Shown one piece after another: positions 35,737 to 45,771 of a stretch of 64,000 nt of DNA. Positions within the stretch are counted from its first letter, which is position 1, and every line of letters begins with the position of its first letter. Made by a program: the position numbers and the translations under genes. This DNA is from JANSWP01 sp041941305 (GTDB lineage Bacteria > Bacteroidota > Bacteroidia > Chitinophagales > Saprospiraceae). Below the pieces are notes generated by a model. That model made no database searches, was not told the origin of the DNA, and saw only the letters and a program-made list of their open reading frames with translations. The stretch covers positions 1-64,000 of the forward strand of contig JBGTQJ010000042.1 of assembly GCA_041941305.1 (NCBI GenBank), read 5' to 3'.

Positions 35737-37011
35737 TCATTGAACAATGCTTTGATACACCAAATTTTGAAATTTCTGATGCACCTCGGGATTCCAGTTT
35801 GGGACCATTTGCAACATCAATACTGCTGTTAAGTCCTCGGAAGGATCAATCCAAAAACTGGTACTGAAAAAGCCACTCCACCAATAACTACCCGGGGAAC
35901 GACCATCTCTGGCAAAAGATCGTTCATCAGATATACCAACTCCCAGACCGCATTGCCAATCATCAGTGATGTGTGCGATTTGATTGGTCAACATCAATTC
36001 TATCGTTTTGGGTGACAAGATTTGGTGACCATTGTAATTTCCACCATTGACCATCATCTGCATAAATTTGGCATAATCCAGAGCCGTAGAAAAGAGTCCA
36101 GCTCCGCCTGAATAGTAATTTTTATTGGAATTAGTCATTGGTAAATCATAATCAACAGCAGATTTTTTCACCCCTTCTGTACTACTTTCATAAACTGGAG
36201 CAATTCTATCATATGCACTTTCTGGTGGATAAAAATAAGTTTCTGTCATTTCCAGTGGTTCAAAAATTCTTTCTTTCAAAAAAGCATCAAATGATTTCCC
36301 GGAAATAACTTCCACCAAATAACCCAACATATCTGTACTCAATCCATAAGTAAATTTTTCCCCAGGCTCATGTAACAAAGGCATTTTAGCAAGCAGTTTC
36401 ATTTTCTCAGCCAAAGTCTCTCCATCGCCTGGAATAGCATCTGGTATGCCTGCCTTGCCATAAATGATAGCACAATCAGGAATTTGAAAAGAATAACCAA
36501 TCCCTGAAGTATGGGTGAGCAAATGTCGAATGCTCACTTCCCTGGAAGCTGGTTTTGATGTATATGAAGAATCTGCCTTATTCACGGCAAGCAATATCTG
36601 TGGATCCTTAAATTCCGGAATATATTTGGAAACAGGATCATCGAGAAAAAATTTACCCTCCTCGTAAAGCATCATCGCCGCAACTGCCGTAACAGGTTTG
36701 GTCATTGATGCAATTCTAAAAACATCAGAGGTATGCAAGTCATCCTTGGCTTCAACGTCCTGATAGCCAAAATTTTTGTGGTAAACGATTTTGCCCTTTC
36801 GAGCAATCAGGGCCACTGCTCCAGGTATTAGTCGTTTATCTACATATTCCATCAAGGTGGAGTCAATTCTAGAAAGCCTTTGAGTAGAAATACCCACCGA
36901 TTCTGCATCCAGCTCAGTCAAAAGGTCTTTGCTCTGTGTATCATTAGATGAATTTTGAACAAGACAGGAGCTGAATAAAATCAGAAGCGTAAGCGTAAAG
37001 AGTTTTTGCAT
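35737..37011 (-). CDS. Beta-lactamase-fold serine hydrolase (class C-like) lipoprotein
   Basis: A 424-residue lipoprotein (signal ends LFSSC). Active-site S-x-x-K is SMTKP at about residue 102 and the Tyr motif is YGLSTD at about 217. HTSGIG after the DLL-type motif (IRHLLTHTSG) is standard. The last motif reads around GRSPGSYWWSG. Members are D-alanyl peptidases, esterases or D-amino peptidases rather than true beta-lactamases. Follows the D-aminoacylase gene on the same strand by 70 bp, suggesting joint action on D-amino-acid peptides. Confidence 0.88.
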   Translation of the reverse strand: MQKLFTLTLLILFSSCLVQNSSNDTQSKDLLTELDAESVGISTQRLSRIDSTLMEYVDKRLIPGAVALIARKGKIVYHKNFGYQDVEAKDDLHTSDVFRIASMTKPVTAVAAMMLYEEGKFFLDDPVSKYIPEFKDPQILLAVNKADSSYTSKPASREVSIRHLLTHTSGIGYSFQIPDCAIIYGKAGIPDAIPGDGETLAEKMKLLAKMPLLHEPGEKFTYGLSTDMLGYLVEVISGKSFDAFLKERIFEPLEMTETYFYPPESAYDRIAPVYESSTEGVKKSAVDYDLPMTNSNKNYYSGGAGLFSTALDYAKFMQMMVNGGNYNGHQILSPKTIELMLTNQIAHITDDWQCGLGVGISDERSFARDGRSPGSYWWSGFFSTSFWIDPSEDLTAVLMLQMVPNWNPEVHQKFQNLVYQSIVQ

Positions 37012-37081
37012 TTTGTCTATTGGTTTATTTCTTTTTGTATCAATTGTTCAACTTTTTGCCTGTTTTCAAATTCTTGAGCAA

Positions 37082-38647
37082 TCATTTAGCCCTGCGCTTT
37101 AAAATTACTCCCGCCTTCTTATCAAAATATTCTTCACCCTCTACAACTATCTCCCCATTCACAATTACGAAGTGAATTCCGACAGGATATTGATGCGGAT
37201 CTTGAAAAGTCGCTTTGTCAATAATCGCATTGGGGTCAAAAATCGTTATATCTGCCCAAAATCCTTCTTTCAATAAACCCCTGTCAGTCAACCCCATGCG
37301 TTTGGCAGGCAATGCGGTCATTTTGTAAATCGCCGTTTCGAGATCCAGTACATTTTTCTCGCGCACATAATATCCCAAAACTTTAGGAAAAGTACTATAT
37401 GCCCTGGGATGAGGATGTCCATGTCCCAATTGACTCAAACGACCATCCGAAGCAACCATTGTTTGAGGATGTTGCATAATACGCTCTACATCTTCTTCAT
37501 TCATCGCGTGAAAAATACAGGCTGCTCCCCGGTTGAGCTGTGCTTGTATGACCAGCTCTGCTCCATTTTCAATTGTTGGTTCCAAACCTTCCTGTATCGC
37601 CCAATCCAAAAGGGTTTTGCCTTCCAATTCTGGTTTATAGTTAAATTTTGAAAATTGGACGCGTTTCAAATCATTGCCCCCACGGTCATTGATTAAATTA
37701 TGTATAATGCCTTTCTTGATGCTGTCTCTCAAAATTGGATCCTGACATCGCGCTGCAAATTTCTCATAAGGGTCCCCTTCTTTTGCCCAATTGGGGATCA
37801 AAATTGAAATTCCTGTATGGCTAGCCGTGTAGGGATATTGGTCAATCATGACATCCAATCCATTCTCCCTTGCTTCATCTACCATTGCCAAGGTTTTATT
37901 ACTGGAACCCCACATCGGCTGTCCAACTACCTTGTGATGCGTTAAAACGACCGGAATTTTTGCTTGTTCAGCTATGTTAATCGCCTCCGCGACTCCTTCA
38001 AGCAGTTGCAATCCTTCCTCTCTGAGATGGGAGGTATAAATGCCTCCATAGGCTGCAGCCACCCTGGATAAAGCTACGATCTCGTCCAATTCAGCATAAG
38101 TCCCAGGCAGGTATTTTAAACCTGTGGAAATACCAAAAGCCCCATCTTCCATGCCCGCTGCAATGAGTTGTTCCATTTTTGCGAGTTCTTCCTCAGTTGG
38201 TGCACGATCTTCCAAGCCCAATACTTCTGCTCGCACGGCATTGTGTCCTATCAGGTAAGCTACATTCAGTCCTATCCCAATATTTGCCAATGAGTCCAGA
38301 TACTTTCCAATCCGCAAAGGGCTGGAGCCATCTGGTCCACCCAAAGCGGTCGTCACTCCCTGCCGAATATGGCTTTCGGCCTTGGGATGAATGGGCAATG
38401 GCTCCAAATGGGCATGAACATCAATGAATCCGGGGCTGATTGCCAAGCCTGTTGCATCTATTTCGCGCTCAGCAGTTCCATTTAGATTGGGCTGAATTTT
38501 GACTATTTTTTTGTTTTGGATAGCGATGTCGGCCGTGATAGGAGCATTACCATAACCATCATAGATAGTTCCATTTCGAAAGATGAGTTCGTAATGGGTG
38601 GGGGTACAATTGGCTAAAAGAAAAAGGAGCAGAAAAAGTCTGACCAT
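37082..38647 (-). CDS. N-acyl-D-amino-acid deacylase (D-aminoacylase) lipoprotein
   Basis: A 521-residue amidohydrolase with a lipoprotein signal (LFLLANC). The metal-binding H-x-H is in FIDVHAHLEP at about residue 76. A G-x-S-T-G-L-x-Y-x-P-G segment, TSHLREEG and VLTHHKV provide the remaining ligands typical of D-aminoacylase. It would remove acyl groups from N-acyl-D-amino acids at the cell envelope. Upstream partner in a two-gene run with the serine hydrolase. Confidence 0.88.
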   Translation of the reverse strand: MVRLFLLLFLLANCTPTHYELIFRNGTIYDGYGNAPITADIAIQNKKIVKIQPNLNGTAEREIDATGLAISPGFIDVHAHLEPLPIHPKAESHIRQGVTTALGGPDGSSPLRIGKYLDSLANIGIGLNVAYLIGHNAVRAEVLGLEDRAPTEEELAKMEQLIAAGMEDGAFGISTGLKYLPGTYAELDEIVALSRVAAAYGGIYTSHLREEGLQLLEGVAEAINIAEQAKIPVVLTHHKVVGQPMWGSSNKTLAMVDEARENGLDVMIDQYPYTASHTGISILIPNWAKEGDPYEKFAARCQDPILRDSIKKGIIHNLINDRGGNDLKRVQFSKFNYKPELEGKTLLDWAIQEGLEPTIENGAELVIQAQLNRGAACIFHAMNEEDVERIMQHPQTMVASDGRLSQLGHGHPHPRAYSTFPKVLGYYVREKNVLDLETAIYKMTALPAKRMGLTDRGLLKEGFWADITIFDPNAIIDKATFQDPHQYPVGIHFVIVNGEIVVEGEEYFDKKAGVILKRRAK

Positions 38648-38680
38648 ATCGTTTTGTTTTGGGTAAAGATATCAATATCC

Positions 38681-39256
38681 TTATTCCCTCAAAAACACCA
38701 ATTCTGCCTTTATTGGATCACTTAACTTCGCAATTACAGAAGGTGAGCCCATCGTCTTGTCCCCCTGGCGATGTTTTGCCACAAAATCGACTCCCTGAAT
38801 GATTTCCGAACTGATCTCACCAAAATATCTGGGGAAAGGTTGATCGCTCACATTTGCGGAAGTTGCCACCAAAGGTTTTCCAAAATCTTCCAAAAGGTTT
38901 CGGCAATAGGCATCCTGTGGAATGCGAATGGCTACTGAACCGCCTGGTCCCAGGACACTGGAGGGTAAGTTTTTGGCTTTATCGTAAATAAATGTAAGGG
39001 GTTGGACATGGTGAAGCAGCAGGGTTTCGACCCTTGGATGGACATGCTCAACAAAATTTTTGAGCATTTCTATTGAAGCGACAAGCAGCACAAAGGGTTT
39101 GGATCGGTCTCTATTTTTTAGTTCATAGACTTTTTCAACCGCTTCTGCATTGGTAGCATCGCAGCCAATACCCCAAATGGTATCTGTCGGATAAAGAATG
39201 AGACCACCGTCTGATAAAATTTGCTGTATGGGATTTAGTTTGTAGTCGTCTGTCAT
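38681..39256 (-). CDS. tsaC: Threonylcarbamoyl-AMP synthase (Sua5/YciO/YrdC)
   Basis: A 191-residue protein from the ATG at 39256. It makes threonylcarbamoyl-AMP for the t6A37 tRNA modification. Motifs: GGLILYPTDTIWGIGCDA at residues 20-37, KNRDRSKPFVLL (KxR...SKP), and ATSANVSDQP with the conserved S-A-N. The frame is open to 39286, but the -7 box TATGTTTG at 39280-39287 overlaps that stretch, so the shorter start is preferred. The gap to 39686 (430 bp) holds a hairpin and no gene. Confidence 0.9.
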   Translation of the reverse strand: MTDDYKLNPIQQILSDGGLILYPTDTIWGIGCDATNAEAVEKVYELKNRDRSKPFVLLVASIEMLKNFVEHVHPRVETLLLHHVQPLTFIYDKAKNLPSSVLGPGGSVAIRIPQDAYCRNLLEDFGKPLVATSANVSDQPFPRYFGEISSEIIQGVDFVAKHRQGDKTMGSPSVIAKLSDPIKAELVFLRE

Positions 39257-39279
39257 GCAGTCCGTTTCGTTAGCGAGCG

Positions 39280-39287
39280 CAAACATA
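39280..39287 (-). promoter_or_regulatory. -7 box of the tsaC-like gene
   Basis: The minus strand reads TATGTTTG (TAnnTTTG), 24 bases before the ATG at 39256. This favours that ATG over the one at 39286. Confidence 0.5.
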
Positions 39288-39306
39288 GGGTTTTAGTTAT
39301 TTATTT

Positions 39307-39347
39307 AGGAGATTTTTTCGGCGGCAACTCCACCGGAAAAATCTCCT
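39307..39347. terminator. Hairpin in the divergent gap
   Basis: AGGAGATTTTTTCGGCGG pairs with CCACCGGAAAAATCTCCT almost perfectly. It lies just upstream of the tsaC-like promoter, not behind a gene, so it may be a remnant terminator, an insulator or a cruciform. The remaining DNA to 39685 is AT-rich with no recognised feature except the short palindrome ATTGCA/TGCAAT near 39482-39497. Confidence 0.4.
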
Positions 39348-39685
39348 TTCCAGGGTATCGGCGGCGAAAGCCACCAGAAATTCGTTTACAAAAGATAGAT
39401 TTAAAGTCCGAAATATTGCTGAAATTTAAATTGGGCAAAAAGCCCAATTCACATTAATAATTCCTGCTTTTTGTTCTATAAATTGCACTTTTGCAATATA
39501 AGCTTTTTAAAAATTGTTCTAGTAAGAACAAAATTAGATATTAGTTATTGAGTATTTGATATTGAGGTTGTTCTTTGCAAAAATGATACTGAAATTTTAA
39601 GCAAGCTTTGCGAAAAAGCATTTACCCTAATATCAAATATCCAATGTCGCTTTATATTTCACCAAAACATAACTACTTTTCATTT

Positions 39686-41998
39686 ATGCGTATTGTTTTT
39701 GGTGTTAAAGAAAATTTAAATTCAAAAGCCTTGAAGATATTAAAACTCATAGTCACCCTTTGTCTTTTTTACTTTTGGACCTCTACCAATCTTTTTGCAG
39801 CCCATATTATCGGAGGAGTCATTACTTATGAATGTCTCGGAGGAGATAATTACAAATTTACCATGAAAATCTACAGAGATTGCCTGGGGGGAGGGGCTGA
39901 ATTTGACTCCTTTGGCTCTTTGATTGGTACCGTTTCCATTTTTAGAGGCAATTCGAATCAGGAATATAAAAAAGTATTGCTGAATCCTCCTGCGATTACC
40001 AATATTCAACCAAATATCAGCAATCCATGTTTGCAGGTACCTTCTGGAATATGTGTGGAAGAAGGGGTTTATACCTTTACCGTCAACTTGCCGAAGAGTA
40101 CGGATAGTTATCACATAGCCTATCAACGATGTTGCAGAAACAATACAATCATCAATTTGGCAGCTCCCGGAGACAGTGGAGCCACTTATTATATAGAGCT
40201 CACTCCTGAAGCACAAAATGCTTGTAATAACAGCCCTGTTTTTGACAATTTTCCTCCGATTGTAATTTGTGCCGGGGAGGAGATCCAATTCGATCATTCA
40301 GCTACAGATGCAGAAGGAGATCAACTACAATATTCACTCTGTCAGCCTTTCTTAGGTGGTGGTACCAACATGACAGTACCTAATGCGCCTAATGGAGTAG
40401 CTCCAGATCCAGACCTTCCTCCACCCTATTTTGGGGTGAATTATGTCGTGCCTTATGGCTACAATAATCCTCTGGGCAGTGCCCCTCCAAACACGCTAAA
40501 TATTCATCCAACTACCGGTTTTCTGAATGGTATTCCAAATGTTGTCGGACAATTTGTCGTTGGGGTTTGTGTAGAAGAATTTAGGAATGGGGTTTTATTG
40601 AGTCGGGTATTTCGGGATTTTCAATTTAATGTGACGACTTGTGATCCAACCGTAGTAGCAGATATAGCCGAAGATAGCATTGTGATGCAAATGGCAGATG
40701 AAATCTATTATGTAAAAGCATGTGGACCTGATGGCGTATTTTTTGAAAATGAAAGTTTCCAACTATCTAATATCGAATCCTTTAAATGGGTATTTGATAT
40801 AGGAGCTACTCCCCTGGTTATTGAAGGACCCGGACAAGCAAATTGGAGTCCTACTATTGATTTCCCAGGTTTGGGTATTTACAATGGGCAATTGATTCTT
40901 AATCCTGGATTTCAATGCAATGATACGGCTGATATCATCGTGGAGGTTTTTCCTGAGGTACACCCCAATTTCGAATTTGATTACGATACCTGTATCGCCA
41001 ACCCGGTTGTTTTTACAGATTTATCTTTTTCAGATGCCGGACCCAATACTATTATTGATTGGCGATGGGCATTTGGAGACGGACAAGGTTCAGATGAAGT
41101 CAATCCAATTTACGAATACCAGATGCCTGGAAGTATGCCCGTAACTTTGACAGTTACAGATATCAATGATTGTGAAGATCAAATAGTGAGAACTGTAGAT
41201 TACTTCCCTGTACCGGAAATACTGGTCATTGCACCCAGCGAATTCGTGGGCTGTAATCCTGCGGATATCTTTTTTGAAAACTTATCCATTCCAATTGATG
41301 AATCCTATGACATTATTTGGGACTTTGGAGATGGAGAAACCGGGACAGGCGTAAGCCCTACGCACACTTATGATGAAACCGGGGTTTTTACTGTTTCTGT
41401 AGATGTGACTTCTCCTATAGGTTGTCAGACAGACACCACCTGGAAAAATTTAATTACCATTTTAGGTAGTCCAAGGGCTCGATTTGATTATACACCAGAT
41501 CAGCCCAGTAATATTGAGCCAACGGTTCACTTCCTGGATGAATCAGAAGATGCTATACAGTGGCGGTGGGATTTCAGCGGACTCGATGTTTCCCTGCAAA
41601 GAAATCCAGTTTTTACCTTCCCGGATACTGGATTGCAGGTAATAGAACTGGTGGTAACGCATCAAAGTGGTTGCCGAGATACTACTTTAGAGCTTATTGA
41701 TGTGATTCCTGAAGTGCGTTATTTCCTCCCCAATGCCTTTACGCCTAATGGCGATGGGAAAAATGATCTTTTCAAAGGACAAGGCAAAATGGTCGGGGCT
41801 ACCAATTTCCGGATGACCATCTGGAATCGCTATGGCGAAATGCTTTTTGAAACCACGGATCCATTTGAAGGATGGAATGGGAAGAAAAATAATTCCGGAA
41901 AACTTGCACAACAAGGTGTGTATTTGGTTCAGGTTACTTATACAGGTCCACGGGGAGAAAGGGTTGAGGTGAAAGGGTATGCGACCCTTATTATTTAA
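39686..41998 (+). CDS. Surface PKD-domain protein with T9SS type B domain
   Basis: A 770-residue protein from the ATG at 39686; an export segment follows (about residues 15-37, ending NLFAA). The N-terminal region begins AHIIGGVITYECLGGDNYKF, a pattern shared with its paralogue at 42370. At least two PKD domains are seen: WRWAFGDGQGSDEVNP at about residue 455 and WDFGDGETGTGVSPTHTY at about 545. The C-terminus is a T9SS type B domain: FLPNAFTPNGDGKNDLF, then NRYGEMLFET and a final strand. Probably a large surface protein of glycan or adhesion type. Confidence 0.88.
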   Translation: MRIVFGVKENLNSKALKILKLIVTLCLFYFWTSTNLFAAHIIGGVITYECLGGDNYKFTMKIYRDCLGGGAEFDSFGSLIGTVSIFRGNSNQEYKKVLLNPPAITNIQPNISNPCLQVPSGICVEEGVYTFTVNLPKSTDSYHIAYQRCCRNNTIINLAAPGDSGATYYIELTPEAQNACNNSPVFDNFPPIVICAGEEIQFDHSATDAEGDQLQYSLCQPFLGGGTNMTVPNAPNGVAPDPDLPPPYFGVNYVVPYGYNNPLGSAPPNTLNIHPTTGFLNGIPNVVGQFVVGVCVEEFRNGVLLSRVFRDFQFNVTTCDPTVVADIAEDSIVMQMADEIYYVKACGPDGVFFENESFQLSNIESFKWVFDIGATPLVIEGPGQANWSPTIDFPGLGIYNGQLILNPGFQCNDTADIIVEVFPEVHPNFEFDYDTCIANPVVFTDLSFSDAGPNTIIDWRWAFGDGQGSDEVNPIYEYQMPGSMPVTLTVTDINDCEDQIVRTVDYFPVPEILVIAPSEFVGCNPADIFFENLSIPIDESYDIIWDFGDGETGTGVSPTHTYDETGVFTVSVDVTSPIGCQTDTTWKNLITILGSPRARFDYTPDQPSNIEPTVHFLDESEDAIQWRWDFSGLDVSLQRNPVFTFPDTGLQVIELVVTHQSGCRDTTLELIDVIPEVRYFLPNAFTPNGDGKNDLFKGQGKMVGATNFRMTIWNRYGEMLFETTDPFEGWNGKKNNSGKLAQQGVYLVQVTYTGPRGERVEVKGYATLII

Positions 41999-42026
41999 TG
42001 CGCATTATTCTATTAAAATGGAAATG

Positions 42027-42062
42027 AAAATGAAAATAGCTCAAGTGCTACATTTTCATTTT
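42027..42062 (+). terminator. Terminator-like hairpin after the first PKD gene
   Basis: AAAATGAAAAT pairs with ATTTTCATTTT, with a small AGC/GCT helix at the loop. It lies 29 bases past the stop at 41998. Confidence 0.5.
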
Positions 42063-42219
42063 GATTTTAATTAAATCCAAAGATTTCAAGTTATTCCAAT
42101 TACCGCATATTTAACTGAATCCATATAAAACTTCAAGTTTGTCGCCAACCCGAGCAGCTGTTTTAATAAAAACATTGTAAGAGTTTGGCAGACTTTCTAA
42201 CTTCACGCTTATACTATTA

Positions 42220-42255
42220 AAATGGCATTTTAAAACCTTAGAATGCCATTTTTGT
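42220..42255 (+). terminator. Terminator-like hairpin upstream of the second PKD gene
   Basis: AAATGGCATT (42220-42229) is the reverse complement of AATGCCATTT (42242-42251), followed by TTTTGTTT. It lies 119 bases before the start at 42370 and may limit read-through or act in the leader. The rest of the 371-bp gap 41999-42369 shows nothing else. Confidence 0.5.
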
Positions 42256-42369
42256 TTGACTACGTCACTGACATAAAAATGAAACCATGAGGCAATTACC
42301 AAATTGAATCATTCACCGCGAACCATGAACACAATCACCACGATTCTCTCAACTATTAAAGGAAAAAAA

Positions 42370-44616
42370 ATGAAGCACCTATTACCTCTGGCTTTTTTAA
42401 TGCTTATCTCCAGCCCATCTTTTGCAAAACACATCATTGGGGCGGTTCTTTCCTATGAATGTTTGGGTGGAGGAACCTATCGATTTACGATGAAAATGTA
42501 CCGGGATTGTACAGACCCTACAGGTGCTGGCTTTGACAATCCTGCCCGATTCTCTATATACAAAGGAGACTTCCAAACACATTTTGACGTAATTGACGTG
42601 GAGTCTGCCAATTATGACGTCATTACAGATATTGAACCAGACGTTGACAATCCATGCCTGATTTTACCTCCAAACACTTGTGTAGAAGAAGCCATTTATG
42701 AATTTGTCTATACCTTTCAAGACTGGCCATCCAACGAAAGTTATCACATTACTTATCAGCGATGTTGTAGAAATGCCACGGTTGTAAATATTCAGACACC
42801 GGGAGATGTAGGAGCAACTTTTACAGTAGAATTGACACCGGCTTCTCAACTGGTTTGTAATGATAGTCCAACATTTGAAACGCTTCCACCAATTGTCATT
42901 TGCGCTGGAGTAGAACTCGAATATGACCATTCGGCAGTGGATGAAGAAGGCGACCAATTGATTTATGAATTGTGTGAACCGCTGATTGGTGGTGGACAAG
43001 ATGGATTAGGAGGTGGACCCGGTACACCTGGTTTTCCTTGTGATGATGTAGTCCCCAATCCTTCCTGCCCTCCTCCTTATGAGACCGTGCAATATGTTGC
43101 GCCCTTTAGCGCATTAAATCCCATGGGTGGGAATCCTGCGATTACGATAGATGCGATTACCGGGATGCTAACAGGTACACCTGATGCTCTGGGGCAGTAT
43201 GCTGTGGGCATTTGTATCTACGAATACAGAAATGGACAGTTATTGAGTGTAATTCGGCGTGATTTTCAATTCAATGTAGCCAATTGTGAACCCCTGGTAG
43301 ATGCTGATATAATTTCTGATGATTTTGAAAACGAGGAATACATATTTGAACGATGTGAAGGTCTCGAAATTCATATTGAAAATTTGAGCCCCACCACAAA
43401 CGTGAACAATTTTGCCTGGCAATTTATGATTGACAGTCAGTTGGTCACCAATACTACTGACTGGGATTTGGACATCACTTTCCCGAGTACAGGATCTTAT
43501 GAAGGATTGTTGATGCTGAACCCTGGGTCTATGTGCGGAGACACGGCTGATATTCGCGTAACCCTTTACCCTGAAATTTTTGTTGACTTTGAATTTGATT
43601 ATGACACCTGCTTTGCTGGTCCGGTTACTTTTTTACAGGATGTCAGTATCGATGCACCTGGCAAGATCGACCATTATAAATGGGAATTTGGAGATGGAGA
43701 CACTTCTGATGTATTGAACCCTGTTCATGTGTATGAAGAACCGGGAAATTATTTCACCAGCCTGATTGTCTCAGATACTTTTGGTTGCCACAATAGTTTC
43801 ATTCGGCAAGTTAATTATCAACCTGTGCCCGCAGTATTAGTGGTCGCTCCCAATGATACGCTGAGCTGTCCACCTGCCGAAGTTATTTTTAACAATCTAT
43901 CGAATCCTGTTGATCTTTCTTATCAGGTCAATTGGGATTTTGGAGATGGACAAACCAGCAAAACACTCAGTCCCACTCATGTCTACCAGGAAGAAGGATT
44001 GTATACTGTCAGCTTGGAAATCATCTCACCAATCGGCTGCGTGACGGATACCGTTTTTGAAAACCTCATCGAAATCGTGCCCCCACCGATGGCTGACTTT
44101 TATGTCGACCCTCCACTATTGAGCAATTTACAACCGAATGGTAGTTTCATAGATCAATCTATAGATGCCGCTCACTGGGAATGGCATGTCAATGATGAAT
44201 TGATTGCACATCGTCAAAATGTTGAAAATTATACTTTCCCTGATACGGGTTTACACAAAGTAACGCTTTACATCACCCATCCAGAAAAATGCCAGGACAC
44301 CCTCACCAAATTTGTTGATGTAGTCCCAAAATGGTTTTTCCATCTGCCCAATGCTTTTACCCCTAATGAGGACACAGTGAATGACCTCTTTATCGGTAAG
44401 GGACTTATCCCCGGAATCACCAATTTCCGAATGCAAATCTGGGATCGTTGGGGTCAAATGGTTTTTGAAACTGATAACCCTTATGAGGGCTGGAATGGGC
44501 ATGTAGACAATGTGGGCAGGAGTGCGCAGGAAGGCGTGTATATGGTTTTGGTTTCGTTTGTTGGTCCGAGGGGTGCTCCTTATGAATACCAAGGTTATGC
44601 TACTGTGGTGAGATAG
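42370..44616 (+). CDS. Surface PKD-domain protein with T9SS type B domain (paralogue)
   Basis: A 748-residue protein from the ATG at 42370 (MKHLLPLAFLMLISSPSFAKH, signal peptide); the frame opens at a TTG at 42304. Colinear with the 39686 gene: HIIGAVLSYECLGGGTYRFTMK, the YHITYQRCCRN block, APF...NPMG and two PKD units (KWEFGDGDTSDVLNP and WDFGDGQTSKTLSPTHVY). It ends in a T9SS type B domain (HLPNAFTPNEDTVNDLF to GYATVVR). Its last 17 bases overlap the tail of the convergent truncated gene at 44600. Confidence 0.88.
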   Translation: MKHLLPLAFLMLISSPSFAKHIIGAVLSYECLGGGTYRFTMKMYRDCTDPTGAGFDNPARFSIYKGDFQTHFDVIDVESANYDVITDIEPDVDNPCLILPPNTCVEEAIYEFVYTFQDWPSNESYHITYQRCCRNATVVNIQTPGDVGATFTVELTPASQLVCNDSPTFETLPPIVICAGVELEYDHSAVDEEGDQLIYELCEPLIGGGQDGLGGGPGTPGFPCDDVVPNPSCPPPYETVQYVAPFSALNPMGGNPAITIDAITGMLTGTPDALGQYAVGICIYEYRNGQLLSVIRRDFQFNVANCEPLVDADIISDDFENEEYIFERCEGLEIHIENLSPTTNVNNFAWQFMIDSQLVTNTTDWDLDITFPSTGSYEGLLMLNPGSMCGDTADIRVTLYPEIFVDFEFDYDTCFAGPVTFLQDVSIDAPGKIDHYKWEFGDGDTSDVLNPVHVYEEPGNYFTSLIVSDTFGCHNSFIRQVNYQPVPAVLVVAPNDTLSCPPAEVIFNNLSNPVDLSYQVNWDFGDGQTSKTLSPTHVYQEEGLYTVSLEIISPIGCVTDTVFENLIEIVPPPMADFYVDPPLLSNLQPNGSFIDQSIDAAHWEWHVNDELIAHRQNVENYTFPDTGLHKVTLYITHPEKCQDTLTKFVDVVPKWFFHLPNAFTPNEDTVNDLFIGKGLIPGITNFRMQIWDRWGQMVFETDNPYEGWNGHVDNVGRSAQEGVYMVLVSFVGPRGAPYEYQGYATVVR

Positions 44617-45016
44617 TTTTCAACAAATCAGAAATCTTAGCCGTTTTTTCCAGCTCCGTCAGCTGATGTACGTCATCTATTTCCAAATCCTTTAAAGTAT
44701 TATTCAAATCAAGCTCCCCAGCATCTGCATAAAATCCATACAAGGCACTCAATAAACTTTTTCGAACAGAATGACACATGAAACGCCTGCTAATATCGCC
44801 CCAGGCTACAACCACCTTACCATCTTGTATCAGCATAAAAGCACTGGAACCAATGGAATCTGCAAATGCTTCGGCTTTTTTTAATTTTTCAGAAGACCAG
44901 CCAGCCAATTCCGGACTTGCATATTTCTGCCACCTTTCTGTGGGATTTTGGCTATGGCAAAAGCAGATTAAAAAGAAAAAAAGCAGGAAGGTGAATGGCA
45001 ATTTTTGCTTGATCAT
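44600..45016 (-). pseudogene. Truncated beta-lactamase-fold serine hydrolase
   Basis: A 138-residue reading frame with a signal peptide (ends CFCHSQ). Residues about 85-95 carry the nucleophile motif S-V-R-K (S-x-x-K) in the context MCHSVRKSLLSALYG, and the frame goes on to the KISDLL segment that in this family leads into a conserved TSG loop. It then stops after only a few unrelated residues (KTISPQ), where the PKD gene ends on the other strand. Full-length family members have about 350-450 residues, so the Tyr and third motifs are missing. Read as a 3'-truncated remnant, cut by a rearrangement near 44615. It may not be functional. Confidence 0.65.
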
Positions 45017-45153
45017 ATTTGTCGGATTTAAACAACAAAATTGTAAAAAAATTAATAAACCAAACCATTAGATGCCAGGCTCCGTCTTTATCAAAAAATC
45101 TCTTTCTTTGACAGTGGGTGGTCACCCGTGGTTAGCGAACCAAAAATCATAAC

Positions 45154-45762
45154 ATGAAAAAAATATCTCTCAAATTCATCGGCTTATACCTTTTTTACCA
45201 CATGGCCTCAGCATTTTCCTGCAACCCTTGTGGAGACCTTAGTGAAACCTTTTTTGAAGTAGAAGCTATTCACTTACTCAATTTTCAATCCGGAGAGAAC
45301 AGTTTTGACTTTAATTTTGAAGCTTTAGAAGAAAATAGTTTAGTTGAACGTTCCAAGTTTGTACTGGGCGTGCAAATTGATGCCATTTATTTTTCCGATG
45401 CCACACCTATTCTTGAAGTCCGGCTCATTACAAGTGCACTTGCCTGCTCTCCTGAGCCTCCCAAACCTACCGAATTGATTACCGACCTTACATTTACTTG
45501 TGATCAGGATTTAAAAAACTCAGATGGAGAAACCCTGGCGGCCGGAACTTCTCTAAATGATTATTTCTTTAAATGGAATACGACCTTTTCAGTTTCCACG
45601 CTTTTATTTACCGGCAATTGGGCGCCATTGGAGTATGGAGAACATTTTTTCCTGAGTGCAAGTCCAGTCAATGACACCATTCCTCATCAATTTACGATTG
45701 AATACGAATTGGATAGTGGAAATAATTTTTCGGCGACTTCCTCTAAGGTTTTTCTTTATTAA
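45154..45762 (+). CDS. Hypothetical lipoprotein, first of a related pair
   Basis: A 202-residue protein with a signal ending MASAFSC. A segment ALACSPEPPKPTELITDL at about residue 97 is nearly repeated in the next gene, as is the G-T/S-S-L-N motif at about 130, so the two are tandem paralogues. It has no recognised domain; it resembles the small lipoproteins often annotated as Bacteroidota DUF families. It lies 9 bp before the next gene. Function unknown. Confidence 0.65.
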   Translation: MKKISLKFIGLYLFYHMASAFSCNPCGDLSETFFEVEAIHLLNFQSGENSFDFNFEALEENSLVERSKFVLGVQIDAIYFSDATPILEVRLITSALACSPEPPKPTELITDLTFTCDQDLKNSDGETLAAGTSLNDYFFKWNTTFSVSTLLFTGNWAPLEYGEHFFLSASPVNDTIPHQFTIEYELDSGNNFSATSSKVFLY

Positions 45763-45771
45763 TTTTGGGGT

